A DNA stretch of 64,000 bases. Source: RYN-230 sp963841695. Its GTDB lineage: Bacteria > Actinomycetota > Actinomycetes > Streptosporangiales > Streptosporangiaceae. This document shows positions 1 to 9,060 of the stretch, one piece after another. The stretch spans positions 186,001-250,000 of the forward strand of contig CAWJDQ010000015.1 in NCBI GenBank assembly GCA_963841695.1, in the 5' to 3' direction. A model generated the notes under the pieces. That model worked only from the letters and a program-made list of their open reading frames with translations, had not been told where the DNA came from and ran no database searches. Position numbers and translations under genes: made by a program. Each line of letters opens with the position of its first letter. Positions within the stretch are counted from its first letter, which is position 1.

Positions 1-751
1 CTCGCGGTGCTGCGCGAGGCCGTCAACCTGGGCATCACGCACATTGACACGGCCGACTTCTACGGCCCCGTCGTCGTCAACGAACTCATCCGGGAGGCCC
101 TGCACCCCTACCCGGCGGAACTGCGCATCGTCACCAAGGTCGGCGCCCGCCGGACCAGCGACGGCGGCTGGCAGACCTCACTCGGGCCCGCGGACCTCCA
201 GGCCCAGGTGCGCGAGAACCTCCAGCACCTCGGCGTGGACACGCTCGACGTCGTCAACCTGCGGCTGTCGAGCCGAGGGCACCGGCGCGGAGTCCCTCGC
301 GGAGGAGTTCGGCACGCTGGCCGGGATGCAGAAGGACGGGCTGATCCGCCACCTGGGCCTCAGCGCCGCCTCGGCAGCACAGCTCAGCGAGGCCCAGGCG
401 ATCGCCCCGGTCGTCACGGTGCAGAACCTCTACAACCTGGCCAGCCGGGAGGATGACGCCCTCGTGGACCGGTGCGCGGCCGAGAACATCGCGTACGCCT
501 CGTTCTTCCCGCTCGGCGGCTTCACGCCCCTGCAGTCTGCGACGCTCAGGGACGTGGCCGACCGCCTCGGCGCCTCGCCGCAGCAGGTCGCGCTGGCCTG
601 GCTGCTCCAGCGCTCGGCGACGAGCGTCGTCATCCCCGGGACGTCATCGGTGGCCCACCTCCGCGAGAACGTCGCCGCCGCGAGCCTGGTCCTGCCCGCC
701 GACGCGATCGCGGAACTCGACACCATCGCCGGCGAGCGTGCTGAGGCGTAG
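1..751 (+). CDS. Aldo/keto reductase, 5'-truncated by window edge, one +1 frameshift
   Basis: The product is an NADPH-dependent aldo/keto reductase of the oxidoreductase type. The first base already lies inside the gene. Frame 1 reads the strand-2 motif GITHIDTADFYG with the catalytic Asp and Tyr, then the TKVG segment with the catalytic Lys, up to DVVNLRL. The reading then continues in frame 2 with LIRHLGLS, the NLYNL segment, and the cofactor-binding IPGTSS near the end, stopping at TAG 749-751. The switch needs one extra base near 273 (AGC-C-GAG). No in-frame stop or missing motif is seen on either side, so the gene looks otherwise functional. The exact substrate cannot be inferred. Confidence 0.85.
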   Translation, partial: SRCCARPSTWASRTLTRPTSTAPSSSTNSSGRPCTPTRRNCASSPRSAPAGPATAAGRPHSGPRTSRPRCARTSSTSAWTRSTSSTCGCRAEGTGAESLAEEFGTLAGMQKDGLIRHLGLSAASAAQLSEAQAIAPVVTVQNLYNLASREDDALVDRCAAENIAYASFFPLGGFTPLQSATLRDVADRLGASPQQVALAWLLQRSATSVVIPGTSSVAHLRENVAAASLVLPADAIAELDTIAGERAEA

Positions 752-931
752 ATTCCCCGCCCGCCGGCCGGACCGGGGACGAACGGATCACGCGGGCGTG
801 GGCGGATGGCGGCGTATGAGAGGCTAGGAGCCGGCGTCGGGCCGCCCAGCTGGGGCCTGGCGTCGAGGCTGCGGACCAGTCACGGATCAGCAGGCCCCAG
901 GCCAGCGATGATCCGGGTGTTACCGCAGCCG

Positions 932-1020
932 GGAGGGTTCGCCTAGTGGCCGATGGCGGCGGTCTTGAAAACCGCTAGGGGGCGCGAGCTTCCTCGTGGG
1001 TTCGAATCCCACACCCTCCG
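932..1020 (+). tRNA. tRNA-Ser (anticodon UGA)
   Basis: The 89-base sequence folds as a class II tRNA. The acceptor strand GGAGGGT pairs with ACCCTCC. The anticodon arm is GCGGT-CTTGAAA-ACCGC with anticodon TGA. A long serine-type variable arm follows, then the T-arm with GGTTCGAATCCC, and G is the discriminator base. CCA is not encoded. The tRNA would read UCA and, by wobble, other UCN codons. A second partial 3' end (CACCCTCCGCC) occurs about 50 bases downstream, and a decayed copy of the whole locus lies near 1970-2140. Confidence 0.93.
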
Positions 1021-1280
1021 CCCATGTGATGCCGCAAGACATCGAGGACACCGCACCCTCCGCCCAGCCAGCCTAAGCGCGGCCTGACCGGCGGAAACGG
1101 CCGGACGGGCATCAGCCGCAGCTTTTTGGCCGTATTTGATCAAGGCCGAGGCGGTCAAAGTTTTCGAAGGCCGCCAGGGCGCCCCTCCGAGTCACATCAC
1201 TAAGGGTCACCACAGGAACGTAGTCCTCCCTGCGGCAGAACGAAGGCTCGCCCGCCTGAACTCGTCTGGCGGGCGCGAGT

Positions 1281-1760
1281 CTAGGGCGCGGCAGGCGTCG
1301 GTGTGGGGGGCGACGGTGTAGCTGCAGAGCCAGGGGATACGCGCTTGCCTGTGACCCAGATGTGGATGCGGCCAGACCCGTTCAGCTCGGCGATCACTGC
1401 TTCCGTGCAGCTATCCGGGTGGGCGAAGGGAAACTTCAGGAAGACATGCACCGTCGTGCGGCCCTTGAAGGTGCCCGACTTGCCGCCCGCGCTGGTGCCC
1501 CGGATGCAGGTCATCGTCCAGTTGCCAGTGATGCCCTGCCTGGGGGCCGCCCAGACCCCGACCTTAATCGAGACTGGCTGGTCCAGCGTGGCCGCCTTCG
1601 GCTCACACAGCGCAAAGTCTCCTCGCGAGCTGCACGAGCCCATGTTGCGGGTGACCGTCGGGGTCGCCGCAGCGCTGGTGGCTGACGCCGAGGCTGATAG
1701 GGCACTGATGAACAAGGTTGCCGCACCAGCGACGGCCAAGCCCAGGACTGTGGTTCTCAT
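1281..1760 (-). CDS. Small secreted protein with signal peptide, function unknown
   Basis: The 159-residue product starts at the ATG at 1760, three bases after a GGGGAG ribosome binding site. A TTG start five codons further upstream is possible but would place that site inside the gene. Residues 1 to about 30 form a signal peptide (MRTT, a hydrophobic core, then an Ala-rich cleavage zone). The mature part has about four cysteines that could form two disulfides, and it ends in a Pro/Thr/Ser-rich tail. I do not recognise a family. It is likely an exported protein. It lies between the intact tRNA-Ser and its decayed copy, so it occupies the space enclosed by that duplication. Confidence 0.7.
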   Translation of the reverse strand: MRTTVLGLAVAGAATLFISALSASASATSAAATPTVTRNMGSCSSRGDFALCEPKAATLDQPVSIKVGVWAAPRQGITGNWTMTCIRGTSAGGKSGTFKGRTTVHVFLKFPFAHPDSCTEAVIAELNGSGRIHIWVTGKRVSPGSAATPSPPTPTPAAP

Positions 1761-1969
1761 GGTCTCCCCACTCAACGGTCAAGGCCGAGCTCTCAGCTCC
1801 GCCTCGGTCCCATCAGAAGGACGCGGCGATCGGCGCACTGGTTGACCCGGGAAGCTAGGAGGATCCCGGGTAGGCAAGAAAGCCATGGGCGATTCTCACG
1901 GGATATACGCGGGATGGCGACTCTTCTCCAACTGCCCCGCGAAGTGTCTGCCCAGGCCAGCCGACCCAC

Positions 1970-2045
1970 CGAGGGCTACGCATGCCCGGTCTTGACAACC
2001 GTTAGGGGACGCGCGCTTCCTCGTGGATTCGAATCCCATACCCTG
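1970..2045 (+). pseudogene. Decayed tRNA-Ser copy
   Basis: The sequence matches the tRNA-Ser at 932-1020 from the acceptor start (GAGGG) through the anticodon loop (CTTGACA), variable arm (TTAGGGGACGC against CTAGGGGGCGC) and T-arm (GATTCGAATCCC). The D-arm is largely deleted, and the 3' acceptor strand is interrupted after ACCCT. Three successive imperfect copies of the T-arm/acceptor end (ATCCCATACCCT, TCCCACACCCT, CACCACACCCTCCGCC) follow to about 2078. It cannot form a normal tRNA. Confidence 0.75.
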
Positions 2046-2351
2046 GGTCCCACACCCTGGGCACCACACCCTCCGCCAACCAGCCTGAACGCAGTCTGAA
2101 CAGCGGAAACGGCCTGACGGCCCCGTCCGCATCGGTTCGGGCGTGTGCAGCCGTAGGCCAGCGAAAGTCGGCGTGAGCCGCTGTTCGCGGGATGAAACCC
2201 GTCACGCGTTCAGTGCCCTACAGAGCCGTCCTTCCTCCATTGTCCGTCGCCTGCGACGAAGACGGGGCAGAGCAGGCAGCTGAGGATATGTCCGCCCGGA
2301 GAGGGCAGCGGCCTATCGTGGTAATACCTGCCTCAAGGGCGGAGCTGCGCG
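2046..2351. other. Intergenic region, duplicated tRNA 3' flank
   Basis: Up to about 2140 this repeats, with divergence, the flank found after the intact tRNA (AACCAGCCTGAACGC against AGCCAGCCTAAGCGC, then GCGGAAACGG in both). The rest, to the start codon at 2352, shows no convincing gene. A GGAG sequence about ten bases before 2352 could be the ribosome binding site of the next gene. Confidence 0.5.
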
Positions 2352-3589
2352 ATGGGAGATAACGCCGTCTCATGCCGGGCCGCGGGCTCGCGGCGGGGCC
2401 AGGCGCCACACGCGGTCGCCGCCGCCGCGGCCGCCGCGGTGATCGTCTTGGCCGGGACGGCCTGCAGCACGGTGACCTCTCGCCCGCCGGCCCGGGCCGA
2501 GGCGCCTGCGGTCACTGTGCTCAAACAGGGCGCCAACAACGGCAACGGCGACATCTTCATCACCCCCAGCGGGGGCAGCGTGAGCGGCCCCGAGATCATC
2601 AGCAACACCGGCAAGGTGATCTGGTTTCACCGTCTTCCGGCCCACGAGCTGGCCGCCGACTTCCGCACGCAGTCCTACCGGGGCACGCCGGTGCTCACCT
2701 GGTGGCAGGGTCCTCCCAACCTGGGCGCCGTCTCGGGCGGGACCGATTTTATCTACAACGACCGCTACCAGAAGATCGCCGAGGTCAAGGGCGGCAACGG
2801 CTACTCGGCCGACGGCCAGGAACTCCTCATCACGCCCTGGAACACGGCGCTGATCATCGCCGACACCATCACGACCGCGAACCTGACCTCCATCGGCGGC
2901 CCCCCCGACCAGAAGGTCGTCGACAGCATCGTGCAGGAGATCGACATCAGCACCGGCAAGGTGCTCTTCCAGTGGAACGCCGCGGGCCACGTCCCCTATA
3001 AGGACAGCGAGCAGCCGCGGCCCGCCTCGGCCGCCACCCCCTGGAACTGGTTCTACATCAACGCCGTCCATCTCGACACCGACGGCGATCTGCTGATCAA
3101 CGCCCGCTACGCCTGGGCGGTGTACAAGGTCAGCCTGCACACCGGCAAGATCATCTGGGTACTCGGCGGCAAGCACAGCACGTTCAGGCTCAAGGCCGGC
3201 CCGGGCAGCTCCTCGACAAGGCGGGCGAGATCTTCGCCTACCAGCACGACCCCGAGGCCATCGGGCACAACGAGTACACGCTGTTCGACGACGAGTCCGG
3301 CGGCGGCAGCAGCTACCTGCTTCGCTACAGCCGGGTAGTCACCGTCCGGCTGAATCTGGCGGCCAAAGTGGCCACATTGGTGAAGTCCGTCAGGCAACCC
3401 GAGGGCCTGCTGGCCACAGAAGAGGGAAACGCACAGACCACCCGCAACGGCGACTTGTTCGTCAGCTGGGGCAACCTGTCCTACATCTCCGAGTTCAGCC
3501 CGACCGGGCAGCTGCTGTTCAACGCCCAGTTGCCAGGCGCTGACATCACCTACCGCGCCTACCGCCTGCCCTGGCATCCGGCCACTTAA
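2352..3589 (+). CDS. Arylsulfotransferase (ASST) family exported protein, one -1 frameshift
   Basis: The N-terminus is a long signal sequence (arginines, then an Ala/Val-rich core ending near LAGTAC, a poor lipobox). The mature domain is arylsulfotransferase-like: WFHRLP, then DFRTQSYRG and LTWWQG, a TDFIYNDRYQ strand, EIDISTGKVLFQW, and NAVHLDTDGDLLINARY, which are typical repeats of that beta-propeller family. Frame 0 is lost near 3217. The continuation GEIFAYQHDPEA, the LFDDES segment and the C-terminal YRAYRLPWHP are in frame 2, ending at 3589. One missing base in a GGGC run would join them. Family members transfer sulfate between phenolic compounds outside the cytoplasm; activity here is inferred only. 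A sulfotransferase of a different family lies 840 bases downstream. Confidence 0.78.
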
Positions 3590-3679
3590 GCAGCCTCCGG
3601 AGCCGGGTTAGCCGCAGGTAAGCGGTCAGTCGGGCCAGAACTCTTGCGATGAATTCCGGCCGCCGAGGACGTATGGGTT

Positions 3680-4227
3680 ATGGCCGACCGAGATGAGCGT
3701 CCGAACCACAGAGAGGTACCTGGCCTGACGCACCCCGCCACGAGCAACCAGGCCACGGACCTCATGGGCTACCTGACCGAGCAGCGCAAGCACGTGCTGG
3801 GCATCCTGGAGAACCTGCCCGAGGAAGCGATGCGCCGCCCCGTGCTGCCGACCGGCTGGACCTGCGCCGGGCTGGTCCAGCACCTGGCCCTGGACGTCGA
3901 GCGGTTCTGGTTCCGCCAGGTCATGACCGGTGAGCAGGTCGGAGCGGACGAGTTCGGCGATGACGGCTGGCAGGTGCGCCCCGGGGTGCCGGCGCGGCCG
4001 TGCTGGACTTGTACCGGCGTGAGATAGCGCTGGCCGACGAGATCATCGCCGCCACCTCGCTGGAAGCCGCGCCCGCCTGGTGGCCGGACTTCTTCTCGCC
4101 TGGCTTCCACCTGGACAACCTGCGGCAGGTGCTGCTGCACGTGCTCGCCGAGACTGCCTGCCACGCCGGGCACCTGGACGCCGCCCGTGAACTCATCGAC
4201 GGCCAGACCTGGCTCATCCTCACCTGA
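3680..4227 (+). CDS. DinB/DUF664 family protein, one -1 frameshift
   Basis: The product matches the DinB four-helix family, members of which are metal-dependent and often use mycothiol in actinobacteria. The first part contains a helix with LMGYLTEQRKHVL and the first metal-histidine region (GLVQHLALDVERFW). The reading changes from frame 2 to frame 1 near 3985, within a run of C and G, which looks like one lost base. The second part carries the remaining histidines (LLHVLAETACHAGHLDAARELIDG). No other break is seen. Substrate is unknown. Confidence 0.72.
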
Positions 4228-4427
4228 CCTAACGGGCCAGCCCGACGGCACCGGCGAGCCTGACGGAGCGACGGCGTGGCCATGGGCAGCGAAAGCCACC
4301 ATCGTGCGCCGCGGCGCGGCCGGCGCGGGAGAATATTCTTTCGCGTCCCGGGTCGGCCTGGCCGAGGATGGGTACCTGGCGCTGCCCCTGGCGGCGGGCG
4401 GAAGACATCGATTGCGGTGACGACGCG

Positions 4428-5325
4428 ATGACCCTGCCGAATTTCGTGGTGATCGGGGCGATGAAGGCGGGGACCGTGAGCCTTCGTCACTACCTCGATG
4501 ACCATCCCGACGTCTTCCTCGGGCGCGGCGGGACGCTCACCGAGCCGAACTTCTTCATCACTGAGGACAACTGGTCCCGCGGCCGTGGCTGGTACGAGTC
4601 CCTCTTCGACGGCGCCGGCCGGGCCGCGGCCGATCGGAGAGTGCTCGCCGTGCTACACCTGGGCCCACGTCTACCGCGGCGTCCCCGAGCGGATGGCGCA
4701 GGTCGTTCCGGGGGCACGTCTCGTCTACGTGGTGCGCGACCCCATCGCCCGCATGCAGTCCATGTACATGCACCAAGTGTCAGCCTGCCGGGAGCGACGC
4801 CGCGCGGAGGTGGCCCTGCTCGACGGCCGTTACCTCGGGCCAAGCCGGTACGGGTTCCAGCTCGCGGCGTTTCTCGAGCACTTCGACCGCAGCCAGGTGC
4901 TCGTGATCGCGAGCGAGGTTCTCCGCGATAGGCCACGTGAGGCACTGAGCGCGGTGTTTGGCCACCTCGGCGTCGATCCGGCCGCGGTTGACCTCGACCA
5001 GCGGCATCAAGACCACCGCTCGACTGACAAGCCCGTCCCGCGCCTGCACGATCTCGGGTGGCTACCGCGACGCCAGGTCCAGCTCCGGCCGCGATGGCGA
5101 CCCGATCGGCGCACCGGGCTGGCCCGGCTCCTCACGACTCGGCGGGCACGGGCCGGCGACTCCGCGATCCCACCCGGACTCCGCGACCAACTCGCCGAGC
5201 GTCTTGCCCCCGACCTGCGCCGCTTCGAGCATCTCCTTGGCCACCAGGTGCCCAGTCACTGGAAATGGTCAACTCCGGTGTCCGCTGAACGCGGCTCCTC
5301 CGCCCAACGCGGCTCATCCGCCTAA
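4428..5325 (+). CDS. Sulfotransferase family protein, one +1 frameshift
   Basis: The start at ATG 4428 gives MTLPNFVVIGAMKAGTVSL, containing the 5'-phosphosulfate (PAPS) loop GAMKAGT typical of cytosolic-type sulfotransferases. After FDGAGRAAA the reading moves one base (near 4630) to continue as IGECSPCYTW. The 3'-phosphate site VYVVRDPIARMQSMY follows (RDPxxR with a downstream Ser). The C-terminal part is basic. The gene runs into an 18-base tandem repeat at its 3' end, so the true C-terminus is uncertain: 0-frame reading stops at 5325, while another frame reads NAARPP repeats. The likely reaction is PAPS-dependent sulfation of a carbohydrate or small molecule; the next gene is a glycosyltransferase. 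Confidence 0.78.
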
Positions 5326-5395
5326 CGCCGCTCGTCCGCCTAACGCGGCCCGTCCGCCCAACGCCGCCCGTCCGCCTAACGCGGCCCGTCCGCAG
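5288..5395. repeat. 18-bp tandem repeat, six copies
   Basis: Six imperfect head-to-tail copies of an 18-base unit beginning AACGCGGC and ending TCCGCC(C/T) fill this stretch at the 3' end of the sulfotransferase. One frame reads NAARPP repeats; the sulfotransferase frame reads AERGSS, then QRGSSA and a stop. Confidence 0.85.
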
Positions 5396-5431
5396 CCGGC
5401 TCCAGCCTCAGATGAATGATCAGGCCCGCTT

Positions 5432-6256
5432 ATGCGCGACGACATCGTTCGCTGGCCAGACCGCCCGGTCACGCCCGGCCGGGTCGCGGTCATCACGGTC
5501 TCGTTCAACACGCGTGAGCTCACCGCGCTCTTGTTGTGGTCACTACGGCGGATCCTGGAGTGGGAGTCGCTCGAAGTACTCGTCGTCGACAACGGATCGA
5601 ACGACGGATCGGCGGAGCTGCTGGCGAGGATCGCCGCGGCCGGCGGGTGCCGCCTCGTCGCGAACCCGGCCAACCGCATGCACGGCCCGGCGCTCACCCA
5701 GGCCATGTCCGTCCTGGCCGCACGCGGGTCAGACCTGCCGCAGTGGGTGTGGGTCCTCGATTCCGATGTCGTGATCAGCCGGCCCGATGCTCTCAGCAAG
5801 GCGCTTGAGAGAGCCGGCGAAACGACGGCCGCGATCGTGGGCGAGTCGTGGTGGGACGAGTGGCACAAGAAGGACCGGTTCCTGGCGTACTCCCTGCTGA
5901 TCGATCCCGCCCGGGTCTGGCGCGGCGGGATCGAGCCCTTCGTCGATGGGGGTGATCCGGCGTTCGATCTGCTCGAGTCGGCCAGCGCCGCGGGCGAGAC
6001 GCTCGCCGAGTTCTCCTTCGTGAGGGACCGCTACGTGATCCACCGGGGCCGGAGCAGCCTCCTGGCCGTCTGGGAATCGGGCGACACCACGCACCCCGAC
6101 TACTGGTGGACGCTGGAACATCACGAGCCGCACTTCGGTCTGGTCGGCGGGGCCGCCGCCGGCCACGAGGAGCTGCTGCGGAGGTTTCGCGCCGAGGTCG
6201 GGCCACTTGACGACCCGGACCCGAAGGCGATCGCAGCTCTTTCTGGCCGGTCTTGA
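5432..6256 (+). CDS. Family 2 glycosyltransferase
   Basis: The 274-residue intact product opens with the GT-A nucleotide-binding strand VAVITVSFNTRELT, then VLVVDNGSNDGSAEL, and carries the metal-binding acidic motif in WVWVLDSDVV (DSD near residue 110). No membrane segments are seen, so it is likely a soluble cytoplasmic enzyme. The N-terminal SFN-x-DNGSxDGS pattern is like rhamnosyl- and galactofuranosyl-type GT2 enzymes. It follows the sulfotransferase by about 100 bases on the same strand, which suggests joint action on a glycan, but the acceptor is unknown. Confidence 0.85.
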   Translation: MRDDIVRWPDRPVTPGRVAVITVSFNTRELTALLLWSLRRILEWESLEVLVVDNGSNDGSAELLARIAAAGGCRLVANPANRMHGPALTQAMSVLAARGSDLPQWVWVLDSDVVISRPDALSKALERAGETTAAIVGESWWDEWHKKDRFLAYSLLIDPARVWRGGIEPFVDGGDPAFDLLESASAAGETLAEFSFVRDRYVIHRGRSSLLAVWESGDTTHPDYWWTLEHHEPHFGLVGGAAAGHEELLRRFRAEVGPLDDPDPKAIAALSGRS

Positions 6257-6383
6257 CGGTTGCAGCTGGCCCTGAGTGAGCCGGCACGCCAGACTTCCTC
6301 ATGTCGTCGCCGTCCATGCCGCTGCCGTCGGCCCACTGACATGCTCATCAGGACTCTGTCGTCGTCCCTAAGAGGAGGCTTAC

Positions 6384-6779
6384 GTGCCCGAATCCCCGGC
6401 CATCGCCCATGTGTCCCTGACCGTCAGCGATCTCGACCGCAGTGTCCGGTGGTACGAGCGGCTGTTCGACGTCACGCTGGTCATGGACGAAACGCCCGCA
6501 CCGTTCCGCCGGGCGGTCTGGCTCGTCGGTGGTCATTCCCTCGTCGGGCTGCAGGAGTTTCCCGATCCGGCGGACACCATGCCCTTCAACGAGCGCCGGG
6601 TCGGCCTGGACCACCTGAGCTTTACCTGCAGCAGCCGGACTGAGCTGGAGGCCTGGAAGGCCAGGCTGGATGAGCTCGGGATCGTCAATGGCGGTGTCGT
6701 CGACGCTGTTTACGGCTCGGTGCTGTCCTTCCGTGACCCGGACAACATCGCGCTGGAACTCTTCACGTCAGCTTCGTAG
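6384..6779 (+). CDS. VOC (glyoxalase/bleomycin-resistance) family protein
   Basis: The 131-residue product starts at GTG 6384, with AGGAGG about nine bases upstream. The fold is one vicinal-oxygen-chelate domain with two beta-alpha-beta-beta-beta modules. Module 1 begins IAHVSLTVSDLDRSVRWYERLF with the metal-ligand His. Module 2 contains GLDHLSFTC with a second His, and FRDPDNIALELF gives the terminal Glu ligand. This is the normal length for a single-unit member. Such proteins act as lyases, isomerases or dioxygenases or bind toxic compounds; the substrate cannot be assigned. Confidence 0.88.
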   Translation: MPESPAIAHVSLTVSDLDRSVRWYERLFDVTLVMDETPAPFRRAVWLVGGHSLVGLQEFPDPADTMPFNERRVGLDHLSFTCSSRTELEAWKARLDELGIVNGGVVDAVYGSVLSFRDPDNIALELFTSAS

Positions 6780-6783
6780 AGCC

Positions 6784-6896
6784 CGCAGCAGCCGCACCAG
6801 CCGCACCGGTCCCGCACCAGCCGCACCAGCCGCACCGGTCCCGCACCAGCCGCACCAGCCACGCCGGTCCCGCACCAGCCGCACCGGTCCCGCAGG
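6784..6896. repeat. 9-bp based intergenic tandem repeat
   Basis: Between two convergent genes the sequence is built of CGCACCAGC and CGCACCGGTCC blocks, giving a higher-order unit of 20 to 29 bases repeated about four times. It begins just after the VOC stop codon and ends just before the stop codon of the hydrolase on the other strand. Confidence 0.85.
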
Positions 6897-6902
6897 CCGC
6901 CG

Positions 6903-7544
6903 CTAGCCGACGCCGTCGAGGAAGCTGAGCACGCGCTGCCGGAGCAGCGTCGCCGCGCTCTCGTCGTAGGACGGCAGGCTGCTGTCGGCGAACAGGTGCT
7001 GATCGCCGGGGTACAGGAACAGCTCCGCCTCCTCCGCTGACTGGACGAGATCGCGGGCGGCATCGATGTCGCCGTCCCCGACGAAGAACGGGTCCGCGTC
7101 CATCGCGTGGATCTGCACCGGAAGGCCCGGCGGCCACGCGTCCCCGAACTCTGAAGCCGGGATACAGGAGTGGAACAGCAGGGCTCCCTTCGCCCCGGGC
7201 CGGGTCTGGGCCAGCATCTGCGCGGGCAGGACCCCGAGCGAGAATCCGGCGTAGACGATTCCGGGGGGCGCCGCCCCAGCGGCCGCCCCACCGGCCGCCC
7301 CGGCGGACGCCCCGGCAGTGGCCCCCCGGAGCACCCCCTCGGCAGCGGCCCGCCCGCGGTCGATGATGGTGCCGAAGCCGAGCTGCTCGGCATAGCCGAC
7401 GCCGTCGTCGAGGCTGCCGAACGTGGCGCCTTCGTAGAGATCGGGCAGCGTCACCTCATGCCCGGCGCCCCGCAACTCGTCGGCGAACTCACCCACGCCC
7501 GGAGTCAGGCCCTGGGCGTGATGAAACAGGATGACGTGGGCCAT
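6903..7544 (-). CDS. Dienelactone hydrolase family alpha/beta hydrolase
   Basis: The 213-residue product has the alpha/beta-hydrolase order. The N-terminal strand is HVILFHHAQGL. The nucleophile elbow is GFSLG (Ser where classical dienelactone hydrolase has Cys). The catalytic Asp is in the PFFVGDGD region, and the His is in YPGDQHLFAD. A low-complexity Ala/Gly linker interrupts the middle (TAGASAGAAGG). Members hydrolyse lactones and esters. It is intact, with its start 4 bases before a small gap to the YcaQ-like gene upstream. The substrate is unknown. Confidence 0.85.
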   Translation of the reverse strand: MAHVILFHHAQGLTPGVGEFADELRGAGHEVTLPDLYEGATFGSLDDGVGYAEQLGFGTIIDRGRAAAEGVLRGATAGASAGAAGGAAAGAAPPGIVYAGFSLGVLPAQMLAQTRPGAKGALLFHSCIPASEFGDAWPPGLPVQIHAMDADPFFVGDGDIDAARDLVQSAEEAELFLYPGDQHLFADSSLPSYDESAATLLRQRVLSFLDGVG

Positions 7545-7648
7545 CGGCGCTCCTCAGCAAGCTGGTCCGCGGGACGGGTGGTCTGCAACGGACCGTAGCC
7601 CTACCCGGCGGCCCTGCGGGAATCCCCCGCCGGGGAACCTCAGCCCCA

Positions 7649-8797
7649 TCAGCCGGATACATCCTCGATTTCCAGCTGCAGCCACCCCGCCAGGTCGCGG
7701 ATCTCCCGGTCGATCGCGGCCCGCATCGCGGCGCTGAACGCCACGTCCTCGTGAACCGCGTTGATCCGCAGCACCCCGGCCGCGCGGTCCGCCAGCGCGT
7801 CGAGCTTGCCGACCAGCCGGTCGCCGTACAGGATCGGCAGGGCCCAGTAGCCCCAGCGGCGCCGGGCCGCGGGCTTGTACATCTCCAGCTGGTAGTCGAA
7901 CCCGAAGATCTCGGCGAGCCTCTTGCGGTCGGTCACGAGCCGGTCCAGCGGCGACAACAGCGCCGCCCGGCCCCGGAACGCCCCCCCAAGCCCCCCGGGC
8001 TCCCCGTGCCCCCCGAGCCCCCCGAGCTGCCCGGGATCCACCCGCCACGTGCCGCGGACGCCGTCGATGACGGCCGGTTCCCCCGCGTCCCCCACGTCGA
8101 GCGGCTCGACCGGCTGCTCAGGCCCCTTGGCCCGGGCGATCCCGAGAGCGGCGAGCCGGCGCTGATCCCGCCGGGCGCGTGCTTCGTCCGCGGGCACGGC
8201 CGGGTCGTCGGGGTAGATCCGGTCGGCCAGGTCCCAGAGGCGTTCCCGGTTCTCCCGCGAGGAGACCGCCACCTCGCCGCGCTGTTCCATGAAGTCCAGC
8301 AATTTCGTGACGTTACGGTCGTTGGTCCACCCGGTGGACTGCCAGGGGACCGCGCAGGTGTCGGGAAGCTCGCGGGCCGGCAACGGTCCCTCGGACCGCA
8401 GCGCCTGGAGGATGTCGCCACGGCATGCGTCGTTGGCCTCGACCCAGGTGAGCTGGTAGTTCTGCCAGTCGCGCAGCGGCTCCGGTCCGGGCCAGGCCTG
8501 CATGGCGGCCCGGAACAAGGCGATGTCCTCGGCCGGGCGGAGCACGCCGCGGAACTCGACCAGCGACCGGTCGATGACCTGGGCGTCGAGATCGGCGGGC
8601 GTGAACGACGAGCCGAGCCGGCTCCAGCAGACCAGGCCGGCGCTGGGGGCCACCGCCGCGGTGAGGTCGACCTGCACCAGGCCGAGGTGACGCACCAGCC
8701 CGAGCAGGCCGGCCTGCCGCGGCGTGTCCAGCCGCTGCGCTCGCACCGCGATGCGGCGCGCGTCCTGGCGCGACAGCCGGTGCACCATGGCCGCCAC
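7649..8797 (-). CDS. Winged-helix DNA-binding domain protein, YcaQ-like (HTH_42)
   Basis: The 382-residue product resembles the YcaQ/AlkX-type crosslink-unhooking DNA glycosylase family. The N-terminus has ARRIAVRAQRL, then LGLVQVD followed by a WSRLGS motif, which occupies the position of the family's catalytic QxD element. The centre carries winged-helix segments and RGEVAVSSRENRERLWDLADRIYP. The C-terminus has FGFDYQLEMYKPAARRRWGYWALPIL and GDRLVGKLDALADR, both characteristic. A Gly-rich insertion sits near residue 240. Expected role: binding and repair of alkylated or crosslinked DNA. The ORF is intact. Confidence 0.82.
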   Translation of the reverse strand: MAAMVHRLSRQDARRIAVRAQRLDTPRQAGLLGLVRHLGLVQVDLTAAVAPSAGLVCWSRLGSSFTPADLDAQVIDRSLVEFRGVLRPAEDIALFRAAMQAWPGPEPLRDWQNYQLTWVEANDACRGDILQALRSEGPLPARELPDTCAVPWQSTGWTNDRNVTKLLDFMEQRGEVAVSSRENRERLWDLADRIYPDDPAVPADEARARRDQRRLAALGIARAKGPEQPVEPLDVGDAGEPAVIDGVRGTWRVDPGQLGGLGGHGEPGGLGGAFRGRAALLSPLDRLVTDRKRLAEIFGFDYQLEMYKPAARRRWGYWALPILYGDRLVGKLDALADRAAGVLRINAVHEDVAFSAAMRAAIDREIRDLAGWLQLEIEDVSG

Positions 8798-9060
8798 GGT
8801 AGCCGAGCCGGCCGACAGTCACCGTGACCCGCGCCCGCGCACCAGGGGCTCAGCCAGCCGGAGGTCACTCCGGGCGGGTGATGCTGGCCGATATGGGCGG
8901 GCCCAGACTCACAACAGGCAGGCCAGTCAGCCTGACCAGCGGCAGAGACACGAGCAGCAGAGACAGGGGCAGGCATACGGCCATGGCACCCGCACCGGGA
9001 CATCGGCGCCGCCCAGCCCTGACGCCTCCGCAGGCCGAGTGGGTGTGACCGTGCCCGGCA

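Noticed and set aside
1970..2078. A second functional tRNA
   Set aside because: The D-arm is deleted and the acceptor strand is interrupted, so the cloverleaf cannot form.
2352..2480. Lipobox in the arylsulfotransferase signal
   Set aside because: The GTAC ending lacks Leu at -3, so lipid attachment is not claimed.
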